From Beijerinckiaceae bacterium (GTDB lineage: Bacteria > Pseudomonadota > Alphaproteobacteria > Rhizobiales > Beijerinckiaceae): a stretch of 45,931 nt of DNA. The notes beneath the pieces were generated by a model that worked only from the letters and a program-made list of their open reading frames with translations, made no database searches and was not told the origin of the DNA. The translations under genes were made by a program, and so were the position numbers. The stretch is from NCBI GenBank assembly GCA_947453205.1, contig CANGFT010000033.1:1-45931 (forward strand). Reading direction: 5' to 3'. Below are positions 9,527 to 17,003 of this stretch, piece after piece (position 1 is the first letter of the stretch; each line of letters opens with the position of its first letter).

Positions 9527-10184
9527 TCACCCCATGGTCGCTGTCAGCCAGAACACGCGCCGCCGTCGCATGGGGCGGCAAGGGCCACATGCGCGTGGAA
9601 TGGCCCAGCACATAGCCGGCAAGGCCAGGGCGCAGCGTGGTGGAGCCAATCCGCAAATTGCTGATGCGGCTGCTCTTGTCGCCTGCATTGACGGCGACCA
9701 GCATCCGCTTGCCGCCCTCGGTGCGAATGGACCAGGAGAGCCGGGGCTGGGCGGCGTCCCCGTTCAGGAAGAAAACCGGAATGGCGTAGCGCACGGCCAC
9801 ATTGACGCCGACGTTGCGGATGCGGTTGGCGTCAGGAATTTCATCGACGATCAGGCGATAGGGCTCTTCTCCCGTGACCGGCCGCTGATCAAGGCGCATG
9901 ATGCGCACGAGGGCGTCGCCACCCGGGGGGATCGTGGCGACAGGCGGCGTCGCAACGACATCATTGGTCTCTTCGTAATGGTCCTCGCCTTTTTTAAGGG
10001 CCCATTTGAATATGCGGATCTGTATGTTGACGGGCTGGGCCCCGTCATTCCTCAGGGTGACGGACGCCGATTTCGAAGGCGCGGGCACGTCGGCACGGAT
10101 GGGAGAAACAGAAATGCTGCCAGCCTGCGCGGCTGTTCCAAAAAGATGGAGGCAAAGCAGCAAGAAAAGCCAGCGCATCGTCAT
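9504..10184 (-). CDS. Periplasmic pilus assembly chaperone, CsuC-like
   Basis: The 226-residue chaperone donates a beta strand to pilin subunits in the periplasm. A signal peptide (MTMRWLFLLLCLHLFGTAAQA) is followed by an Ig-like domain with SISVSPIRADV and a PVNIQIRIFKW strand, the PYRLIVDEIP motif, and the YAIPVFF strand that typifies the family. The second domain is shorter. It lies between pilin and usher as in other csu operons. The 134-base gap to the upstream pilin stop contains a 9-bp hairpin (see 10263-10297). An ATG at 10178 is an alternative start. Confidence 0.93.
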   Translation of the reverse strand: MTMRWLFLLLCLHLFGTAAQAGSISVSPIRADVPAPSKSASVTLRNDGAQPVNIQIRIFKWALKKGEDHYEETNDVVATPPVATIPPGGDALVRIMRLDQRPVTGEEPYRLIVDEIPDANRIRNVGVNVAVRYAIPVFFLNGDAAQPRLSWSIRTEGGKRMLVAVNAGDKSSRISNLRIGSTTLRPGLAGYVLGHSTRMWPLPPHATAARVLADSDHGVIDAPLSR

Positions 10185-10262
10185 GATGACAAACCTGCAA
10201 ATCGACGGATTTAATGTCAGGGATGAAACTCATAACTAAACGCTCACTCAGAGGATGATCGA

Positions 10263-10297
10263 AGCCTCGCGCGCTGGCTCGCAGGAAACGCGAGGCT
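10263..10297 (-). promoter_or_regulatory. Hairpin between pilin and chaperone genes (attenuator or mRNA stabiliser)
   Basis: AGCCTCGCG (10263-10271) and CGCGAGGCT (10289-10297) make a perfect 9-bp stem with a 17-base loop, 22 bases downstream of the pilin stop. No T-run follows on the minus strand. In other pilus operons a hairpin here limits read-through or protects the pilin mRNA 3' end, giving excess major pilin; that role is inferred. Confidence 0.5.
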
Positions 10298-10318
10298 CTT
10301 GCAGACTTTTCCAGTCGA

Positions 10319-10813
10319 TCAGAAATCGACGTTCAAGGTCACCGTATCGGTGTAGATGCCGCTGGCGTAGGGCGCAGACGTATTCCAGGTGGAGATGTCA
10401 AAATTGAAGATCACCGCCTGCGCGGAGCCAGTCCCGGTCTGCGTGAAGCCGGTGGTCACCTGCGCGGAGCCAAGCGCGGCCGTACTGGCGCCGGCCTTGA
10501 TCGTATAGGGGATCGTATTGCCCCCACTGTCCTTCATCTTGAAGCTGTTGGCCGAAGAGACATGAAAATCGTACGGCGTGCCGCTGGTGCAGGTGATCGT
10601 CGCTGTCTTTGTCTTGGCGGCAGGCTTGGCGCTGGCGCCGGACACCGCGCCAAAATCCACGGCGGCATTATCGTTCGAAATGGCGCAGCCCGTGCTGATC
10701 GTGATCTTGACGTCAAACGTTGTGCCGGCAGAGGTGCCGGCAGCCAGGGCTGGGGCGGCCAACAACATCGAGGCGGCGGCGAAGGCGCAGGTTGACTTGG
10801 TTGCTTGAGGCAT
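10319..10813 (-). CDS. Major pilin with spore-coat-U domain, CsuA/B-like
   Basis: The 164-residue secreted subunit has a signal peptide (cut near ALA-AG, ~residue 25) and one SCPU domain. Two Cys residues (STGCAISN and TITCTSGT) are placed for the usual intradomain disulfide, and the C-terminus YTDTVTLNVDF is the alternating hydrophobic donor strand region. Low complexity in Ser/Thr/Ala/Gly is typical of these pilins. GGAGGGAG lies 9 bases before the ATG. It is first in the operon pilin-chaperone-usher-tip and is expected to be the most expressed. Confidence 0.9.
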   Translation of the reverse strand: MPQATKSTCAFAAASMLLAAPALAAGTSAGTTFDVKITISTGCAISNDNAAVDFGAVSGASAKPAAKTKTATITCTSGTPYDFHVSSANSFKMKDSGGNTIPYTIKAGASTAALGSAQVTTGFTQTGTGSAQAVIFNFDISTWNTSAPYASGIYTDTVTLNVDF

Positions 10814-10835
10814 CTTTACACACTCCCTCCGGGGG

Positions 10836-10884
10836 CATTGCGTATTGCAATGTCCAAGTTTGATCTTAAAATAGTTAAGGTCAA
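10836..10884 (-). promoter_or_regulatory. Two dyads upstream of the pilus operon
   Basis: CATTGC-5-GCAATG (10836-10852) is a perfect 6-bp inverted repeat close to the pilin ribosome binding site. TTGATCTTAA-5-TTAAGGTCAA (10860-10884) is a 10-bp inverted repeat with one mismatch, 47-71 bases before the start. The second has the size of a dimeric-regulator operator and sits where a promoter is expected. No clear -35/-10 pair was found in the 10814-11110 gap. Confidence 0.35.
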
Positions 10885-11091
10885 GTTATGCTCATGCCGC
10901 GCATTCAGGAACGCGCGTCCGCATTCCCGCAAGCCCATGAATCTGTTTTGAATAAGCGAGAATTCTTTCGTGCCGCCGCATCGCGGCCGCGCCAGAAATG
11001 GCGATGCAAAGGGAATGTGGAGCTGTGACCAAAGCGCTGCGATTCGCCAAACGCCCAAAGTCAAACCGACCCGGACAGCGGATGGCCTGAC

Positions 11092-11201
11092 GACATATCT
11101 ATGGAGAGACTGGAGCGGGTGAAGGGAATCGAACCCTCGTATTCAGCTTGGAAGGCTGCTGCTCTACCATTGAGCTACACCCGCGCTTCCCCTGATATGT
11201 C
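11092..11201. repeat. 8-bp inverted repeat bracketing tRNA-Gly
   Basis: GACATATC (11092-11099) and GATATGTC (11194-11201) are exact reverse complements, 11 and 9 bases outside the two ends of the mature tRNA. In the precursor RNA they could extend the acceptor stem. Chance is possible for 8 bases. Confidence 0.4.
11111..11184 (-). tRNA. tRNA-Gly (anticodon TCC)
   Basis: The 74-base minus-strand sequence starts GCGGGTG and ends CACCCGC plus T and an encoded CCA. It folds into a full cloverleaf: D arm with AGCTCAATGGTAGAGC, anticodon loop CTTCCAA reading GGA/GGG codons, and T arm GGTTCGATTCC. In many Rhizobiales this gene lies next to tuf and tRNA-Tyr; here it is separated from both by accessory genes. 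Confidence 0.97.
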
Positions 11202-11301
11202 CCGAGCGCGGCCATTTGGCAAGACGCCATCGTCGATCATCCGCAAGTCTTGATCCTGCCGCCGTGCGCACGACATTCCTTGCTTGCTTGCGGGGTGTCT
11301 T

Positions 11302-12348
11302 GTGGTCGATCTGTTCGAGCCCTGGCGGTTCTGGCCCGCCCTGTTCGTCGCCCTGGAGGCCTGCCCCGGCGCGCCGCCGCCCTTCGCCACGCTTGATTCC
11401 ATCCTGCTCGACCTGCCCACCATGGAGCTGCGGGTGCGGGGCGACGACCGGGGACGCGGGGGCGTTCCGGTGTTGATCGTCGCGCCGCTGGCGCTGCATG
11501 ACTCGGTCATCGCCGATTTCGCGCCCGGCTTCAGCCTTGCGGCGACGCTCGATGCGGCGGGGCCGGTCGCCATCACCCGCTGGCGCTCGGCCACGCCGCA
11601 GATGCGGCTCCTGACCATCGATTCCTATCTCGCCGAACTGAATGTCGCGGTGGATGAGCTTGGCGGTCGGGCGGCGCTCGTGGGCCTGTGCCAGGGCGGG
11701 TGGCTGGCCGCCATCTACGCCGCGCGCTTCCCCTCCAAAGTCGCGGCGCTGGCTCTGGCGGGCGCCCCCATCGATCTTGAGGCCGCGCCCTCACAAATCG
11801 TCAGCAACGTGGCGGCGACGCCCGCGCCTTTGCTGCAATCCTATCTCGCGGCTTTCGGCGGCCTTGCGCCGGGCGACCACCGGCGCCTCGTCTGGACCCG
11901 CGCCGCGTTGGACGCCACGGCGCGCGAGGCGCTGCAACGCGAGCCGACCATCGCCCAGCAAGCCGCCTTCGATCGCTGGAACGCCTACACGCTCGCACTG
12001 CCCGGACCATTTTTCAGCGAGGCCACGGAATGGCTTTTCCGCGAAAATCGGCTGGCGCAAGGGCGCCTGCGCGCCCTGGGGAAGGTTTGCGATCTCGCGG
12101 CCATCGAGGCCCCGATCCTGCTGCTCATGGCGAAGGGGGACATCATCATTCCGCCCCCGCAGACGCTCGCCATCAAGGCGCTTTGCCCGCAAGCGCACAT
12201 CAGCGCCCGCATGGCCGAGGGCGTGCATCTGTCCCTGTTCATGGGCGCCGATATGCTGGATGGGCCCTGGCGGGAGATTGCGGCGGAGCTGGCGCAGGCG
12301 ATCAGCCGCCCACGATCCTCTCGATGTCGGGCACGGAATGTTTCGTGA
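11302..12348 (+). CDS. PhaC-like alpha/beta hydrolase with Cys nucleophile box
   Basis: The ~348-residue protein has the order of elements seen in PHA synthase/depolymerase relatives: VLIVAPLALHDSVIADFAPG, then GLC130QGGW at the nucleophile elbow, LLMAKGD as the acid site and EGVHLSLF near the end for the catalytic His. The box GxCxGG has Cys where hydrolases have Ser, as in PhaC polyester synthases. It is shorter than class I PhaC (~590) and nearer class III (~355), but lacks recognisable PhaE or phasin neighbours. GTG at 11302 is preferred, with GCGGGG 6 bases upstream; TTG at 11284 is possible. Its last 47 bases overlap the convergent host-attachment-family gene. Whether it makes or breaks an ester polymer is undecided. 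Confidence 0.72.
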   Translation: MVDLFEPWRFWPALFVALEACPGAPPPFATLDSILLDLPTMELRVRGDDRGRGGVPVLIVAPLALHDSVIADFAPGFSLAATLDAAGPVAITRWRSATPQMRLLTIDSYLAELNVAVDELGGRAALVGLCQGGWLAAIYAARFPSKVAALALAGAPIDLEAAPSQIVSNVAATPAPLLQSYLAAFGGLAPGDHRRLVWTRAALDATAREALQREPTIAQQAAFDRWNAYTLALPGPFFSEATEWLFRENRLAQGRLRALGKVCDLAAIEAPILLLMAKGDIIIPPPQTLAIKALCPQAHISARMAEGVHLSLFMGADMLDGPWREIAAELAQAISRPRSSRCRARNVS

Positions 12349-12745
12349 GATCCTTGTCGATTTCGCCGATGACGCGGCTCTGAAGGCTCTTTGACGCAGC
12401 CTTGCGCAGGACGGCCAGCGCGCGCGGCGGCGCGACCAGCACGACCTCGCGCACCTCATGGGTGTCGCAATGGGCGGTGAAGGCTTCGATCATGCGCCGC
12501 AGGAACGCTTCCTCGGCCGCCTCGTGCCAATCCGTCCCCTCGATGGAGCTGCGCGGCCCGAAGGCGTTGCCAAGCCGCCCGGGCTCATCGCTCCCCAGAT
12601 CCGCCGAATGGGCGGCGATCCTTTCGTGCATCTCCTCCTCGACTTCGAAGGAGGGCTTGCCGACAGGGCCGACATTGCGGATGAACAGGGCCTTGCGGCC
12701 ATCGCAAACCAGCACGCGCGTCTCGGGATGAAGGAACCTGTCCAT
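12302..12745 (-). CDS. Host attachment protein family (PF10116-like)
   Basis: The 147-residue cytoplasmic protein has no signal peptide. It opens with TRVLVCDGRKALFIRN, contains a charged middle (FEVEEEMHERIAAHSADLGSD cut here) and ends with EVVLVAPPRALAVLRK and SLQSRVIGEIDKDLTKHS, the hallmark of proteins named 'required for attachment to host cells' and related to the baeRF fold. The name comes from Agrobacterium genetics; the molecular role is unknown, and an RNA-binding fold has been suggested for the family. GGAG lies 6-8 bases before the ATG. It overlaps the convergent PhaC-like gene by 47 bases at the 3' ends. Confidence 0.85.
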   Translation of the reverse strand: MDRFLHPETRVLVCDGRKALFIRNVGPVGKPSFEVEEEMHERIAAHSADLGSDEPGRLGNAFGPRSSIEGTDWHEAAEEAFLRRMIEAFTAHCDTHEVREVVLVAPPRALAVLRKAASKSLQSRVIGEIDKDLTKHSVPDIERIVGG

Positions 12746-12801
12746 GGCGAACTCCGTCAGACGATCAACCCATGGAAACGCTGGAGCCGCGGTTTCGATC
12801 C

Positions 12802-13689
12802 CTAACCCCTGAGGAAAGCCTCCATGATCCTAGCCACCTCGTCCGGGCGGTCGTGATGCAGGTTGTGGCTGGTGTCGAGCACCTTGTCGCAGGTGACGTT
12901 CCTGAGCAGCGCCGCCCGCGCCGCAAGCCCGCCGGGCTCGGAGTCGATGCGCGACACGCGATCCGAGGCGAGCCACAGGGTGGGCGCCTCGATGCGCGTC
13001 ATGCAGGCCGCCCATTCGGCCTTGCGATGCGAGACGGCGAAAGGCGCGCGGTGGAGCGGATCAAAGGCCCATTCCACCAAGCCATCGTCCCGGCGGCGCG
13101 AGGACTCGGCGGCAAGAAACAGCGCCTTGTCCATGGTCAGGCGCGGATTCGTCTGGCGCAGGCGCTCGGCCATCTGGCCATAGCTTTCATAAGGGCGCGA
13201 GGACTCCGGCCCCTCGCGCCAGATGCGGATCCATGTGTCGAGATAGTCGGGCGTCCCGGCGGGATCGCTGTCGACGAGGCCGAAAGCGTCGAGCGCGATG
13301 AGTTTGGAGACACGCTTTGGCCGCACGCCCGCATAAATCCCCGCCACCTGACCGCCCAGCGAATGACCGGCCAGGGGAACGGCGACGCCCGGCGACACCG
13401 CGTCAAGGACGATGTCGAGATCGGCGAGATAGTCCTGGAACCAGTAGCCCTGCGGGTTCCAGCCGCTGCGGCCATAGCCGCGCCAGTCCGGCGCGATGAA
13501 ATGATGGTCGCCCTTCATCTCGTCCACGATGAATTGAAATGTGGCGCTGCAATCGCGCGAGCCATGCAGCAGGACGAGCGGCGGCGCGTCGCTTGGGCCC
13601 CAATGCCGGACATGACATCTGAGGCCGCGCATGTCGATGAATTCAGACCGCGCGATTTTGCGCGGCGCGTAAGCGGCCCCCTCGGTCAT
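12802..13689 (-). CDS. Alpha/beta hydrolase with GHSLGG nucleophile box
   Basis: The 295-residue enzyme has HGSRD (42-46) as oxyanion loop, DWRGYGRS (68-75), nucleophile GHS110LGG, and a C-terminal TSHNLHHD that supplies the His; the acid is probably in WLASDRVS. Family substrates include esters, lactones, epoxides and haloalkanes, and none can be chosen here. GGGGAGG lies upstream of the ATG at a slightly long spacing. It is divergent from the TctC-like gene at 13863 across 173 bases, so the two may share regulation. Confidence 0.87.
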   Translation of the reverse strand: MTEGAAYAPRKIARSEFIDMRGLRCHVRHWGPSDAPPLVLLHGSRDCSATFQFIVDEMKGDHHFIAPDWRGYGRSGWNPQGYWFQDYLADLDIVLDAVSPGVAVPLAGHSLGGQVAGIYAGVRPKRVSKLIALDAFGLVDSDPAGTPDYLDTWIRIWREGPESSRPYESYGQMAERLRQTNPRLTMDKALFLAAESSRRRDDGLVEWAFDPLHRAPFAVSHRKAEWAACMTRIEAPTLWLASDRVSRIDSEPGGLAARAALLRNVTCDKVLDTSHNLHHDRPDEVARIMEAFLRG

Positions 13690-13862
13690 GGCTGAACGCC
13701 TCCCCTTGTCATCCTCTTGTCATTCTTGCCATTATGCGCTCAAGCGAAGAGCCTGCGCAATGGTCCGCCGGCGCCCGGACGCCGCCTTGACAAGCCCCGC
13801 CCGCAACTTCACTGTCCCCCGACAATCGCCACATAAATAGGCTGAAAATCCGGGGGAATCGC

Positions 13863-14891
13863 ATGCGTCTGCTGGGGCTGGCCTTATCCTTGTCATTAGG
13901 CGCGGCGCCCGCCTTCGCGCAGACGGCCAACGACTTCTACCGCGGCAAGACCCTGTCCATCGTCGTGGGATCAGACGCAGGCTCGGGCTATGACGCCTAT
14001 GCGCGCCTCGTCAGCCGGCATATTTCAAGGCACATTCCCGGCTCGCCGAACATCATCGTGCAGAACCATCCGGGCGCCGGCAGCATCACCATGGCGAACC
14101 AGCTCGCCAGCGGAAACTACAAGGAAGGAACGACGATCGGCGCGCCCCAATCCAGCGTCGCCTTCGAGCGGCTGCTGCATCTGCTGGGCCCCGGCGGCAA
14201 GGCCGCGAATTTCGACGCCACGAAACTCAACTGGCTCGGCACCGCCGCGCAGGACACATTCGTGGTTCTGGGCTGGCATAAAAGCAAGGTCAGCACCGCC
14301 GAAGACATGATGACGAAGGAATTCGTCATCGGCACATCCGGCCCCAACACCGACGGTTCGCTGATCGTCGCAGTCATGAACAAATTGCTGGGCACGAAGA
14401 TCAAGCTCATCAACGGCTACAACGGCACCGCGCCGCAATTGCTGGCGCTGGAGCGCGGCGAGATCGACGGCTCCTCCATGGCCTATTCGACGGTGCTGAC
14501 GCTGCGCCCCAATCTGCATCGCGACAAGCAGATCACCGTGCTGCTGCAGGTCGGGCGTGACAAGCACCCCGACCTCGGCGAGGTCGCCCTGCTCTCTGAC
14601 CTGATGAAGACCGACGAGGACAAGGCGATCCTCTCCGTCATCTTCGACAAATACCAGATGGGCCGCCCCTTCTTCGCCCCGCCCGGCGTGCCGACGGAGC
14701 GCGTTGACCTGCTGCGCAAGGCCTTCGACGAGTCGATGAACGATCCCGCCCTGATCGCCGAAGCCGCCCAACTGCATCTCGAACTCAGCCCCCTTCCCGG
14801 CAAGGAAGTGCAGGCGCTGATCGAACGGCTTTACGCCACACCCGAGCCCATGGTGCGCAAGGCGCGCCTGATGCTCGGCACGGAGAAGTGA
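13863..14891 (+). CDS. TctC-like periplasmic solute-binding protein (2 of 7)
   Basis: The 342-residue receptor has a signal peptide (MRLLGLALSLSLGAAPAFA, cut before QT), then NDFYRGKTLSIVVG, GSGYDAYARLVSRH, HIPGSPNI and NHPGAGS, the subclass signature. GGGGGAAT lies 4-5 bases before the ATG. It leads a four-gene operon: the enolase-superfamily gene starts 4 bases after its stop, followed by a KPR-like gene and another TctC-like gene. The presence of two receptors at both ends of one operon suggests related ligands. No transport membrane subunit is encoded nearby. Confidence 0.9.
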   Translation: MRLLGLALSLSLGAAPAFAQTANDFYRGKTLSIVVGSDAGSGYDAYARLVSRHISRHIPGSPNIIVQNHPGAGSITMANQLASGNYKEGTTIGAPQSSVAFERLLHLLGPGGKAANFDATKLNWLGTAAQDTFVVLGWHKSKVSTAEDMMTKEFVIGTSGPNTDGSLIVAVMNKLLGTKIKLINGYNGTAPQLLALERGEIDGSSMAYSTVLTLRPNLHRDKQITVLLQVGRDKHPDLGEVALLSDLMKTDEDKAILSVIFDKYQMGRPFFAPPGVPTERVDLLRKAFDESMNDPALIAEAAQLHLELSPLPGKEVQALIERLYATPEPMVRKARLMLGTEK

Positions 14892-14895
14892 CCGC

Positions 14896-15996
14896 ATGAA
14901 GATCACGAAGATCGAAGCCTTCCATCTCGCCATACCCTTCGACCATGGCGCGCCGCCGCCCTCTCAGGGTGCAGGCGGCTTTCGCACCACCATGGACTCG
15001 GTCTATCTCCGCGTCGACACCGACGCGGGGCTGACAGGCTGGGGAGAATGTTTCGGCTTCGCGACCTGCCCGGTCACGCATTTCGCGATTCAACGGGTCA
15101 TCGCGCCCATGGCGGTGGGACGCGATTGCGACGACATCGGCGCCTTGATGTTCGAACTGCATCGGCGCGTGCAGAGCGGCGGGCGCAACGGCCCCCTCAT
15201 CTTCGCGCTCTCCGGCCTCGACATCGCGCTCTGGGACATCGCCGGAAAGGCGCAGGGCCAGCCGATCCATCGCATGCTCGGATCCAATGGCCGCCGCAGC
15301 AGCGCGCCCGTCTACGCCAGCCTTATGCGGCTTGATACGGCGGCGAATGTCGCGAAGGTCTGCGGCGATGTGCTGGCGCGCGGCTATCGCGCGGTGAAGC
15401 TGCATGAGCGCACCATCGAGACCGTGGCCGCCGCGCGAAAGGCTCTGGGCGACGACATTCCGCTCATGCTCGACACCAACTGCACCTGGGATCTCGAGAC
15501 CTCCAAACGCTTGGCGCAGGACATGGCGCCCTATGATCTCGCGTGGCTTGAGGAGCCCCTCTTCCCGCCCGACGACTACAAGGCCCTCGCCGCCCTGCGC
15601 AAGACGACGAAGACGCCCATCGCCGCTGGCGAAAACCTTGGCAACCTGCTGGATGTCGAGCGCATCCTCGATGCGCAGGCGGTCGATGTGGTGCAGCCCG
15701 ATCCCATCAAGATGGGCGGCGTAACCGAATGCTGGAAGGCCCTTTGCATGGCGCAGGCGCGCGGCGTGCAGGCGGAGCCGCACTCGCCCTGGCATGGCCC
15801 CGGCCTTATCGCCGCCCTGCATATGATCGGCGCCATGGAGCAGGACTGCATGGCGGAGTTCTATTACGCCGATCTCGCGGACTGGCCGCTCGGGGAAGCC
15901 TCCGTTCCCCGCAATGGCGTTCTTCAAATCCCCGATGGCCCCGGCCTCGGCGTTCACGTCAACGAAGAGATCGTCGCGAAATACAGGGTCGCCTGA
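14896..15996 (+). CDS. Enolase-superfamily (mandelate racemase subgroup) dehydratase/racemase
   Basis: The 366-residue enzyme has the N-terminal capping domain and the barrel of the mandelate racemase/muconate-lactonising group. Visible catalytic residues are Lys168 and His170 in VKLHE (a K-x-H variant of the K-x-K motif), metal ligands Asp193 (LDTN), Glu219 (LEEP) and Glu246 (AGEN), and an Asp269/His296 pair (QPDP and EPHSP) that is the mandelate-racemase subgroup mark. Such enzymes abstract a proton next to a carboxylate; most relatives with the His-Asp pair are sugar-acid dehydratases or racemases. It sits 4 bases after a TctC-like gene and 15 before a KPR-like gene, so uptake, dehydration or racemisation, and reduction of a hydroxy acid is a reasonable reading. 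Confidence 0.88.
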   Translation: MKITKIEAFHLAIPFDHGAPPPSQGAGGFRTTMDSVYLRVDTDAGLTGWGECFGFATCPVTHFAIQRVIAPMAVGRDCDDIGALMFELHRRVQSGGRNGPLIFALSGLDIALWDIAGKAQGQPIHRMLGSNGRRSSAPVYASLMRLDTAANVAKVCGDVLARGYRAVKLHERTIETVAAARKALGDDIPLMLDTNCTWDLETSKRLAQDMAPYDLAWLEEPLFPPDDYKALAALRKTTKTPIAAGENLGNLLDVERILDAQAVDVVQPDPIKMGGVTECWKALCMAQARGVQAEPHSPWHGPGLIAALHMIGAMEQDCMAEFYYADLADWPLGEASVPRNGVLQIPDGPGLGVHVNEEIVAKYRVA

Positions 15997-16011
15997 CCCC
16001 AGGGAGCACAT

Positions 16012-16992
16012 ATGAAAGTCTGCATTTACGGCGCTGGCGCAGTGGGTGGGCATCTCGCCGCCCGGCTTCTGGCCAATACGCCCGCCGAGGTCTCGCTTGT
16101 GGTGCGCAGCGCCGCCGCGCCCGTTCTGCGTGAACGCGGCCTCACCCTGCGCACCGAGGGGCGCGAGATCACGGGCCGTCCGCACCATGTCACCGATGAT
16201 CCCGCCACCCTGCCCCCGCAAGACCTTGTGGTGGTGACGCTGAAGGCGCCTTCGCAGCCTGCCGCCGCGCGCGACATAGCAGGGCTCATCGGCCGGGACG
16301 GCGTCGCGCTCTTCGCCATGAACGGCCTTCCCTGGTGGTGGAATCATGGCCTGAGCGACAAGGGCGCGCTCGACCGCGTGGATCCCGATGGCGCGCTCTG
16401 GCGCGAGATCGGCGGCGCGCGGGCGCTGGGCGCCGTCGTGAATTCCTCGAACAATGTGCTGGAGCCCGGCGTCATCGTCCATGCCGGCGCGAAGCGATGG
16501 GCGGTCGGCGAGCCCGACAAGACCTCCTCGCCACGCCTGCGCCGCGTGATTGATCTGCTGGCCGCCGCCGATCTCGAAGCCATCGAATCCCCGGACATCC
16601 GGCGCGACATCTGGCGCAAGCTCATGACGAACATCAGCGGCAACCCCATCGCCGCCCTGACGCGGCTGGCGGGCAAGGACACGGTCGCCGTCTCCGCGCT
16701 TGATGACGTCGCCATCAAGCTGATCGAAGAGGCGCTTGTGGTGGCGAAGGCGGAAGGCTGCGACCTCACCGGCGAGATCAGCGCCGAGGCCATCGCGCGC
16801 CCGCCCAAGGGGCGTTTCCCCGGCAAGCCATCCATGCTGCAGGATGTGGACGCGGGACGCGCGCTGGAGGTCGAGGCGATCCTCGGGCAGGTCCAGAGCT
16901 TCGCCCGCGCGCGCGGGGTCGCGACGCCCAGCATCGATGTGGTCTACGCCCTCCTCTGCGGGCTCGACCACGCCTTGCGCCTTGCACGCTGA
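16012..16992 (+). CDS. Ketopantoate-reductase-family (ApbA/PanE-like) reductase, second copy
   Basis: The 326 residues open with GAGAVGGHLAARLL, the NADP-binding Rossmann loop. The C-terminal domain has WRKLMTNISGNPIAALT with the catalytic Lys region and PSMLQDVDAGRALEVEAIL with the substrate-binding Glu. It shares the overall layout, including an insert after residue ~108 (WWWNHGLSDKG), with the gene at 5125, so the two are paralogues of a non-PanE branch. GGGAGC precedes the ATG. Third gene of the 13863-18011 operon. Likely reduces a 2-oxo acid made by, or used by, the enolase-superfamily enzyme; the direction is not known. Confidence 0.85.
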   Translation: MKVCIYGAGAVGGHLAARLLANTPAEVSLVVRSAAAPVLRERGLTLRTEGREITGRPHHVTDDPATLPPQDLVVVTLKAPSQPAAARDIAGLIGRDGVALFAMNGLPWWWNHGLSDKGALDRVDPDGALWREIGGARALGAVVNSSNNVLEPGVIVHAGAKRWAVGEPDKTSSPRLRRVIDLLAAADLEAIESPDIRRDIWRKLMTNISGNPIAALTRLAGKDTVAVSALDDVAIKLIEEALVVAKAEGCDLTGEISAEAIARPPKGRFPGKPSMLQDVDAGRALEVEAILGQVQSFARARGVATPSIDVVYALLCGLDHALRLAR

Positions 16993-17003
16993 GGGAGACT
17001 TGG

